Positions 24,016-29,151 of a stretch of 29,151 nucleotides of DNA are shown here, in pieces. Origin of the DNA: Anaerolineae bacterium (lineage in GTDB: Bacteria; Chloroflexota; Anaerolineae; Aggregatilineales; Phototrophicaceae); contig JANQRM010000044.1 of the NCBI GenBank assembly GCA_028284565.1, positions 1 through 29,151 of the forward strand, read 5' to 3'. The first letter of the stretch is position 1. Each line of letters starts with the position of its first letter. The notes beneath the pieces are model-generated. The model saw only the letters and a list, made by a program, of their open reading frames with translations, had not been told where the DNA came from and made no database searches. The position numbers and the translations under genes were made by a program.

Positions 24016-24042
24016 AATCCCTTGAATTTGCCTCACATTCCC
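24001..24042. repeat. two tandem 21-bp repeats in the divergent promoter region
   Basis: Unit 1 (24001-24021) and unit 2 (24022-24042) abut and match at 17 of 21 positions, sharing GAATTTG, CTCA and TCCC. The 21-bp period is two helical turns. The repeats overlap the minus-strand -35 and lie just upstream of the nadK -10 (24056-24061), which is where a regulator controlling both directions would bind. Unit length is measured; the operator role is inferred. Confidence 0.6.
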
Positions 24043-24052
24043 AAGTGAATCC

Positions 24053-24061
24053 TGCTAAAAT
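24053..24061 (+). promoter_or_regulatory. extended -10 promoter for nadK
   Basis: TGCTAAAAT is an extended -10 (TGnTAAAAT), with CTCACA (24032-24037, 4 of 6) 18 bases upstream as a possible -35 inside repeat unit 2. The leader to TTG 24156 is about 85-90 bases and contains the palindrome GCAGA-CA-TCTGC (24099-24110). Confidence 0.45.
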
Positions 24062-24155
24062 GCAGATAGAACGCATGGTCTAAATCGAACTCGCCCTAGC
24101 AGACATCTGCGTTGCTGAGTAGACTCGCATTTCAGGGTCAATCAAGGAGCTGTTC

Positions 24156-25049
24156 TTGTCCCATTTAACCCGCATCGGTGTACTTGCCCACCCCAAACGT
24201 CAACCCAGCGCGCCCCTAGCCGAACAGATTGCCCAGCGACTCTCCCAACGAGGATTGCAAACATGGTTTTATACGCAATGGGAAGCGGAACAAGTCGCCA
24301 ACGATGTGGCTTCTGTGGATATGGTGATTGCCATTGGCGGGGATGGGGCGATGTTGCGAGCCTCACGGGTATGTGCACCCTATCAAGTGCCTGTTTTGGG
24401 AATCAATATGGGACGCTTGGGCTTCTTGACTGAAATTTCCGAAGTCGAGCAGTGGGAAGCCAAACTCGATCAACTCCTCGCAGGCGACTATTGGATAGAA
24501 AAGCGTATGATGCTAACCGCATGTGTCTTTAAGGGGCGTGATATCGTAGCACAAGGCGATGCACTCAACGAGGTGCTGATAAGTGGCACAGTGGTCGGAC
24601 ATATGGTGCAAATCGATGCCTATATCGACAAATCATGGGCAACGACCTACAATGCGGATGGTTTGATTATTTCCACACCTACAGGCTCGACAGGTTATGC
24701 GCTCTCCGCCGGTGCGCCAATCTTACCCCCTCAATTAACGAATATCTTGCTGGTTCCGGTGGCACCCCACTTGAGTATGGACCGCTCGATCGTTCTCTCG
24801 GAAGGGGCAACCGTGGATGTACGAGTATCAGAGTCGAATCGAGATTATTTGATGCTCACACTCGATGGCAGTGTCATTTCACAATTAGACACATCGCATC
24901 GGGTACAAATCACGGCTAGCCAAAATACCAGCCGATTTGTCCGCCTACGAGAACGCAATTATTTCTATCGCTCCCTGTTGGATAGACTCGAACCCCGCGT
25001 GAGCCGAGAACCCCCATCGTATACCTTACAAGAGGAACCTGATGACTGA
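24156..25049 (+). CDS. nadK: NAD kinase
   Basis: A 297-residue NAD kinase, phosphorylating NAD to NADP in the cytoplasm. Family motifs are clear: the catalytic 'IGGDGAMLRASR' (G61-G-D-G64), 'GINMGRLGFLTE', 'NEVLISGTVVGHMV' and 'ISTPTGSTGYALSAGAPI', with the C-terminal 'LMLTLDGS'. The length is typical. The start is TTG at 24156, well supported by AAGGAG (24144-24149) 6 bases before. The end overlaps the next gene by 8 bases, and recN follows, so these form an operon; nadK-recN linkage is common in bacteria. It is preceded by the tandem-repeat promoter region. Confidence 0.95.
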   Translation: MSHLTRIGVLAHPKRQPSAPLAEQIAQRLSQRGLQTWFYTQWEAEQVANDVASVDMVIAIGGDGAMLRASRVCAPYQVPVLGINMGRLGFLTEISEVEQWEAKLDQLLAGDYWIEKRMMLTACVFKGRDIVAQGDALNEVLISGTVVGHMVQIDAYIDKSWATTYNADGLIISTPTGSTGYALSAGAPILPPQLTNILLVPVAPHLSMDRSIVLSEGATVDVRVSESNRDYLMLTLDGSVISQLDTSHRVQITASQNTSRFVRLRERNYFYRSLLDRLEPRVSREPPSYTLQEEPDD

Positions 25050-25641
25050 CCATTCCCATGATGTAACGGAAGACGAATTGCATTATTGCGAGGTACATCC
25101 CGACGAGGAAACGAGCCTGCGTTGTAATCGTTGCGGACGATTTATGTGCGTCAAATGCGCCAATCGTACCCCTGTGGGTTATACCTGCAATGAGTGTTTT
25201 AAGGGACATGAGGATAAGTTCTATCATGCGTCCCAGAACGATTATGCAGTCGTTGCGGGAGTGACAGTCGTCTTGTCGGCAATTGCAGGGGGATTATTCG
25301 AGACCATCTTTGTGCCAATAATCTTTGCAATTATCATTGGCTTGCCTCTGGGAGGCTTAATTGGTGAAATGGGCTTGCGGGCAGTGAAACGTCGGCGTGG
25401 ACGACAATCTCATACGATTGCGACGGTCAGTGCGGTGGTTGGAGCGTTGCTCGGTGCGACTATTGCGATTTTCATCCGCTATAATCAGCTGTTTGGTGAA
25501 GCCCTTGCGATTGGATTGGGTGATCAATTCCCCTTCACTGACTACTTGTGGAATTCATTAGTCAATAATCTCAGCCTGTGGGTGTTTATTTTGCTCTTGG
25601 CTGGGGGCGTGTATGGGATGTACAAAACTGGACGACGTTAA
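25042..25641 (+). CDS. B-box-type zinc-finger membrane protein
   Basis: A 199-residue protein. The N-terminus holds a B-box-like zinc finger: C16-x2-H19, C28-x2-C31, C36-x2-C39, C49-x2-C52 and H56, seen in 'YCEVHPDEETSLRCNRCGRF' and 'MCVKCANRTPVGYTCNEC'. After a short link come three to four membrane helices, roughly residues 70-105 (two segments), 128-148 and 177-196, with a basic cytoplasmic loop (VKRRRGRQ). The combination occurs in many bacteria but its function is unknown; the finger likely binds a protein or zinc in the cytoplasm. AGAGGA (25031-25036) gives the start. It sits inside the nadK-recN pair, coupled to nadK by an 8-base overlap. Confidence 0.82.
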   Translation: MTDHSHDVTEDELHYCEVHPDEETSLRCNRCGRFMCVKCANRTPVGYTCNECFKGHEDKFYHASQNDYAVVAGVTVVLSAIAGGLFETIFVPIIFAIIIGLPLGGLIGEMGLRAVKRRRGRQSHTIATVSAVVGALLGATIAIFIRYNQLFGEALAIGLGDQFPFTDYLWNSLVNNLSLWVFILLLAGGVYGMYKTGRR

Positions 25642-25688
25642 ACAACAACATTGGATTTAGCTAATCGAAAAGGTCATACAAAACGCAA

Positions 25689-27449
25689 ATGCTAGAAGAA
25701 CTGCGTATTCAGAACTTTGCAATCATTAACGAACTGGAACTCGAACTCAATCCGGGACTGAATGTCATCACGGGAGAAACAGGCGCGGGAAAGTCGATTA
25801 TTGTCGATGCGGTAGAGTTGTTGCTCGGTGCGAAAGCCGAAACCGAATCCATTCGTACAGGTGCTGACCGTGCAATTGTTGAAGGCTCCATTCGGCTGAC
25901 AGATGAGGCACGATATGCCGTCGAAGCCATCTTGAGAGAGGCTGAGTTCCTTGAAGAAGGCGAGGAGCTACGTTATCTGCTCTTGGGACGCGAGATTCGG
26001 CGTAAAGGACGGTCTATCGGGCGGATTAATGGCGTCACGGTGAATGTCGAACTCCTGCGGGAAGTCGGCGAGGCATTGGTCGATATTCACGGGCAAAGCG
26101 CGCATTTGTCCTTGCTCAAACCGCGTACCCATATTGACCTCCTCGACTATTTTGCTGGCTTGCTCGACCAACGGGACAAATTACAGGACTTGTCATCCGA
26201 ATTGAATGCCGTGCGTCGGGATATTCATCGCCTGCAGGAGGATAAGGACACCCTGCGCCGTCGGGCGGATTTGTTGCGTCATGAAGTGGATGAAATCATG
26301 GGTGCGGAACTTATTTCTGGTGAAGATGAAGAACTCCGCTTTGAACGGACTCGTCTTGCCAACAGCGAACAACTTGCGACTTTGGCAACTGAAGTGGCAT
26401 TACTCCTAAATGGAGATGTCGATACCGACCAGATGGCGATTGTCGATGGGCTGATGCATGCGTCTTCGTTATTAAGCAAATTGGCGAAGATTGACCATCA
26501 ACTCAAGCGCGATTATGAATTGCTTGAAGGCTTGAGCGAACAAGCACAAGAATTGGGCATGACACTCGCCAGCTATAGTGAAGAGGTCGAATTTGACCCA
26601 GAACGCCTCACCGAAGTCGAGGAACGCCTCGAACTCATCAACTCGCTCAAACGCCGTTATGATGCCGAGACGATTGAGGAAATCATCGAACATGGCGAAG
26701 AATCCGCCAAAGAGTTGGATAGCATCGACCACAGCGAAGAACGACTCGACCAATTGCGTGAGACCGAGCAGGACTTGCTCAAGAAAATCGGCGATGTCTG
26801 CCAGAAGTTGAGCAAGGCACGGAAGAAAGCAGGCGATGACCTCAGCAAAAAAGTCGTCAACGAACTGCAAGACCTCAAAATGGAAAACACCCGATTCGCT
26901 GTCGATATGCTCCAAGTCGAATCGACCAACGGCTGTATTGTCGGCAAGAAACGCTACTCCTTTGACTCGACAGGCATGGACAAGCTCGAATTCCTGATGA
27001 GTGCCAACCCCGGCGAACCCCCACGTCCTCTCTCCAAAGTGGCATCGGGCGGGGAGATGGCGCGGATTATGCTGGCATTGAAGCGGGTACTCACAGAAGC
27101 TGACCAAACGCCGATTTTGATTTTCGATGAGGTCGATCAAGGCATTGGTGGGCGGATAGGAGCGATTGTAGGCGAGAAATTGTGGTCACTCTCCGATGGG
27201 CATCAAGTGCTGGTTGTGACGCATCTGCCTCAGTTGGCAAGCTATGCCGATAAGCATTACCACGTCCGCAAATCGTCGGATACGAAGAAAGAAACGACGA
27301 CAACCGAAGTCATTGCGCTCAACGACGACGAAGCCCGTATTGAAGAAATCGCAGAGATGTTGGGCGCGCATGGGGAAAGCGGGAAACAAAGTGCGCTGGG
27401 TATCCTCGAAGAAGCGCGTGTGCGGAAGATGGAATTGACACCTGATTAA
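25689..27449 (+). CDS. recN: DNA repair protein RecN
   Basis: A 586-residue SMC-like ATPase acting in double-strand break repair. Walker A 'GETGAGKS' (29-36) lies near the N-terminus after 'LRIQNFAIINELELEL'. A central coiled coil follows (rich in Glu/Lys/Leu, about 160-370), then the signature 'ASGGEMARIMLALK' and Walker B 'ILIFDEVDQGIGG' with 'VVTHLPQLA'. The length is slightly above the usual 550-570. No Shine-Dalgarno is close to ATG 25689, but TACAAA (25677-25682) is placed as a -10 six bases before it, so a leaderless internal start is possible, in addition to readthrough from nadK. Damage control by a LexA box was not seen. Confidence 0.95.
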   Translation: MLEELRIQNFAIINELELELNPGLNVITGETGAGKSIIVDAVELLLGAKAETESIRTGADRAIVEGSIRLTDEARYAVEAILREAEFLEEGEELRYLLLGREIRRKGRSIGRINGVTVNVELLREVGEALVDIHGQSAHLSLLKPRTHIDLLDYFAGLLDQRDKLQDLSSELNAVRRDIHRLQEDKDTLRRRADLLRHEVDEIMGAELISGEDEELRFERTRLANSEQLATLATEVALLLNGDVDTDQMAIVDGLMHASSLLSKLAKIDHQLKRDYELLEGLSEQAQELGMTLASYSEEVEFDPERLTEVEERLELINSLKRRYDAETIEEIIEHGEESAKELDSIDHSEERLDQLRETEQDLLKKIGDVCQKLSKARKKAGDDLSKKVVNELQDLKMENTRFAVDMLQVESTNGCIVGKKRYSFDSTGMDKLEFLMSANPGEPPRPLSKVASGGEMARIMLALKRVLTEADQTPILIFDEVDQGIGGRIGAIVGEKLWSLSDGHQVLVVTHLPQLASYADKHYHVRKSSDTKKETTTTEVIALNDDEARIEEIAEMLGAHGESGKQSALGILEEARVRKMELTPD

Positions 27450-27482
27450 AAGAGTCAACGCAGAGACCTTTGAGAGTTTACC

Positions 27483-27944
27483 TTGAGTCCGAAGAAAGAT
27501 ATTGCAAATTACAGCATCTATTGGGAAAAGCCAGAGATGTGGGTTTTGACAACCAATTTAAGTGGATTTAGACCTTCATACGATAATGCTAAATATGCTG
27601 TCTATAAGAGAACACCATTAATGTATGTATTTGTCGCTTTCTACCCCGAAGTCGAAAAAGAGATAGTCAAACGGATGATAGAAGCTGGCGTTGAAATAAC
27701 TGATCGTGATCTAGGTGATCGAATTACTTATGAAGAAAATGCTGAATTACTCTGGACGGAGCGATTACATGAGTATGCGCTCTTTCATTCAAACAAACAC
27801 AATCGACAAGTCATTTACCATAAACACTCGCATCAATTTCTTTACCCCGCATCTGGACAAGAAGAGCAGTTTCAGACGTGGATTGACAATCTAATCAATG
27901 CAGGTGTAGAGATTTTAGACGAAGACCCTTTCGCTGATGACTGA
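27483..27944 (+). CDS. conserved-looking protein of unknown function
   Basis: A 153-residue protein that I do not recognise. It is soluble with no signal peptide or membrane segment. It is rich in Glu, Tyr, Trp and His (for example 'YSIYWEKPEMWVL', 'HSNKHNRQVIYHKHSHQF') and has an acidic C-terminus (ILDEDPFADD). The start is TTG 27483 with GAGAG (27472-27476) 6 bases before, which is weak; an in-frame ATG at 27537 is the alternative. It follows recN by 33 bases and precedes the NUDIX gene by 19, so it may be part of a readthrough unit. It is more AT-rich than recN. Codon phase is clean, so I judge it real. Confidence 0.6.
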   Translation: MSPKKDIANYSIYWEKPEMWVLTTNLSGFRPSYDNAKYAVYKRTPLMYVFVAFYPEVEKEIVKRMIEAGVEITDRDLGDRITYEENAELLWTERLHEYALFHSNKHNRQVIYHKHSHQFLYPASGQEEQFQTWIDNLINAGVEILDEDPFADD

Positions 27945-27963
27945 AACTTGATGGGTTGATTGA

Positions 27964-28485
27964 GTGATAGATTTCCTCAAAGACTTACATTTCCAAACCG
28001 AAGAATCTGCAATTTGGGGAGATATTGAACTACGAATTCGGGCGTATCAAACCGATGTATTTCCACCTGCTCAATTCGTGACATCCGTACGTTGTCTGCT
28101 TCGACAAGATGAGCATATCTTCGTGATGCATAATCATGATGGCACAGTCCATATTATGCCGGGCGGACGAGTCGAAGGAAATGAATCCTATCTTGAGACA
28201 TTGAATCGAGAGATTTTAGAAGAAACAAGCTGGACAATCCAAACACCGACTTATTTAGGCTTTCTACACTTCCAGCATCAGACTCCCAAACCAGCGAATT
28301 ACCCCTATCCCTATCCTGACTTCCTCCAATTGATGTATGTCGCTCAGGTGGATAGTCATCATCCAGAGCAGAAAATCGAGGATGATTATGAAGCAAGTGG
28401 GGCATTTCAGCCTATCCAAATGGCGAAAACCCTTCCACTCTCTGCTCAAGAGCAACATTTCCTCAGTGTTGTCGCATCCCTGTAG
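27964..28485 (+). CDS. NUDIX hydrolase
   Basis: A 173-residue NUDIX-fold pyrophosphohydrolase, likely acting on a nucleoside diphosphate derivative. The Nudix box is G68-R-V-E-G-N-E74 ... R82-E83-I-L-E86-E87-T-S-W90, matching G-x5-E-x7-R-E-U-x-E-E-x-G-U except that the penultimate Gly is Ser. E86 and E87 are the expected metal ligands. The upstream 'VHIMPGG' is the usual lead-in. The start is GTG 27964 with no strong Shine-Dalgarno, so it may be translated by coupling to the preceding gene. The natural substrate cannot be predicted. Confidence 0.88.
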   Translation: MIDFLKDLHFQTEESAIWGDIELRIRAYQTDVFPPAQFVTSVRCLLRQDEHIFVMHNHDGTVHIMPGGRVEGNESYLETLNREILEETSWTIQTPTYLGFLHFQHQTPKPANYPYPYPDFLQLMYVAQVDSHHPEQKIEDDYEASGAFQPIQMAKTLPLSAQEQHFLSVVASL

Positions 28486-28575
28486 TTTCTCATATTCATA
28501 TCCATGTGCTGAATGCTCCAAACACGTTAAACTAACAATCCAGAACTAAAACCAAAAACTTGTTAAGGCGTTGAG

Positions 28576-29151
28576 ATGGTATTAAAAGACTTATCCGAAG
28601 CGATTGGCGTATCCGGCGACGAAGGGGCAGTGCGGAAAATTATCCGCGAAGCCATCCAAGACTATGTCACGGAACTGCGGGTGGATTCGCTCGGCAACTT
28701 GACAGCGATGAAAAAAGGCACAGGCGAGACCAACTTGCAAGTCATGGTCACAGCGCACATGGATGAGGTCGGCTTCATGGTGACAGGAATCGAGAGCAAT
28801 GGACTGATTCAATTCAAAAACATCGGCGGGATGGACGCGCGTATCTTACCCAGCCTGCGCGTGAAAATCGGCAAGAAGCAAATCCCCGGAGTGATACTCT
28901 GGACACCCATTCACATGAACGCCAGTCAAAATGTCGTTCCCATCAAAAATCTACGAATTGACATCGGTGCAACCAGCAAAGAGGGGGCGAATGGCAAGGT
29001 CAAGCCGGGTGACCACATTGCCTTTGATAGCGAGTATCGAGAACTCAGCGAGACGATGGTGCGTGGCAAAGCCTTCGATGACCGTGCGGGCTGTGCCATG
29101 CTCGTCGAATTATTACAAGGTGAACCTTATGCAGTGGATATTGTCGGTGCA
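28576..29151 (+). CDS. M42-family aminopeptidase (3' partial)
   Basis: The first 192 codons of an M42 glutamyl-aminopeptidase/endoglucanase-type metallopeptidase, cut by the window end. Family marks are 'GVSGDEGAVRKIIREAI', 'DSLGNLTAMKKG', the metal-site 'TAHMDEVGFMV' (H61, D63), and 'GKAFDDRAGCAMLVELL' (second metal site D168). A full member has about 350 residues, so about 160 are missing. ATG 28576 is preceded by AAGG at 28565-28568, 7 bases away. It probably degrades peptides in the cytoplasm. Members form large oligomeric complexes; that is known of the family, not seen here. Confidence 0.9.
   Translation, partial: MVLKDLSEAIGVSGDEGAVRKIIREAIQDYVTELRVDSLGNLTAMKKGTGETNLQVMVTAHMDEVGFMVTGIESNGLIQFKNIGGMDARILPSLRVKIGKKQIPGVILWTPIHMNASQNVVPIKNLRIDIGATSKEGANGKVKPGDHIAFDSEYRELSETMVRGKAFDDRAGCAMLVELLQGEPYAVDIVGA

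Noticed and set aside
26472..27140. Long open frame on the minus strand (222 codons) inside recN
   Set aside because: It lies fully antisense to the well-supported recN coding sequence, has no ribosome site or family motif, and follows from the codon pattern of recN.
1..29151. tRNA, rRNA, CRISPR array, insertion sequence or phage genes
   Set aside because: I scanned the intergenic stretches and found no tRNA-like cloverleaf, no regularly spaced repeats, and no transposase or integrase motif. A computed search could still find degenerate remnants.

Overview
The window is about 29 kb of bacterial chromosome with mid-range G+C. It carries 24 recognisable protein genes, one of them in two overlapping frames. 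No tRNA, rRNA, CRISPR array or intact insertion sequence is visible, and no gene-free stretch exceeds 300 bases. The secreted or membrane-anchored TolB/WD40-like propeller proteins with Thr/Pro-rich 'TPTPT' linkers, the FecR-like and SH3-like secreted proteins, and the frequent GTG/TTG starts fit a Chloroflexota (Anaerolineae-like) genome. This is an inference from style; no taxonomic marker gene is present.

Layout. At 3-4412 there is a cell-envelope block: two propeller proteins, a terminator, a secreted TPR protein on the minus strand and a GNAT acetyltransferase. At 4531-7645 a large secreted protein made of two duplicated halves plus an SH3-like tail is followed by a small membrane protein. 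At 7753-13105 lie accessory metabolic genes: a Rieske protein with a large unassigned C-terminal region, a DUF456 membrane protein, a sulfatase and a solitary hydantoinase-B subunit. At 13206-13942 an AT-rich HNH-like gene is split between two frames exactly at a canonical A_AAA_AAG slippery heptamer. At 13961-15438 (minus) an HTH regulator and dprA are coupled by a 1-base overlap.

At 15614-19295 come a FecR-like secreted protein, a bacterial PH-domain membrane protein, a second GNAT enzyme and a membrane-anchored propeller. At 19292-23336 (minus) is a three-gene ABC importer of the nucleoside/simple-sugar (BMP-dependent, NupOPQ) type. It has no binding protein beside it, and one permease carries an unusual N-terminal membrane extension. 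A small membrane protein follows at 23397-23963. A divergent promoter region with a 21-bp tandem repeat then leads into nadK, a B-box zinc-finger membrane protein and recN. The window closes with a gene of unknown function, a NUDIX hydrolase and the start of an M42 aminopeptidase.

How the genes work together. The clearest unit is nadK / B-box membrane protein / recN, because nadK-recN adjacency is common in bacteria. The ABC operon is a complete inner-membrane import machine. HTH-dprA is a tight regulatory or competence unit. The most unusual item is the HNH-like frameshift gene, which is either a programmed -1 frameshift or a recent break.
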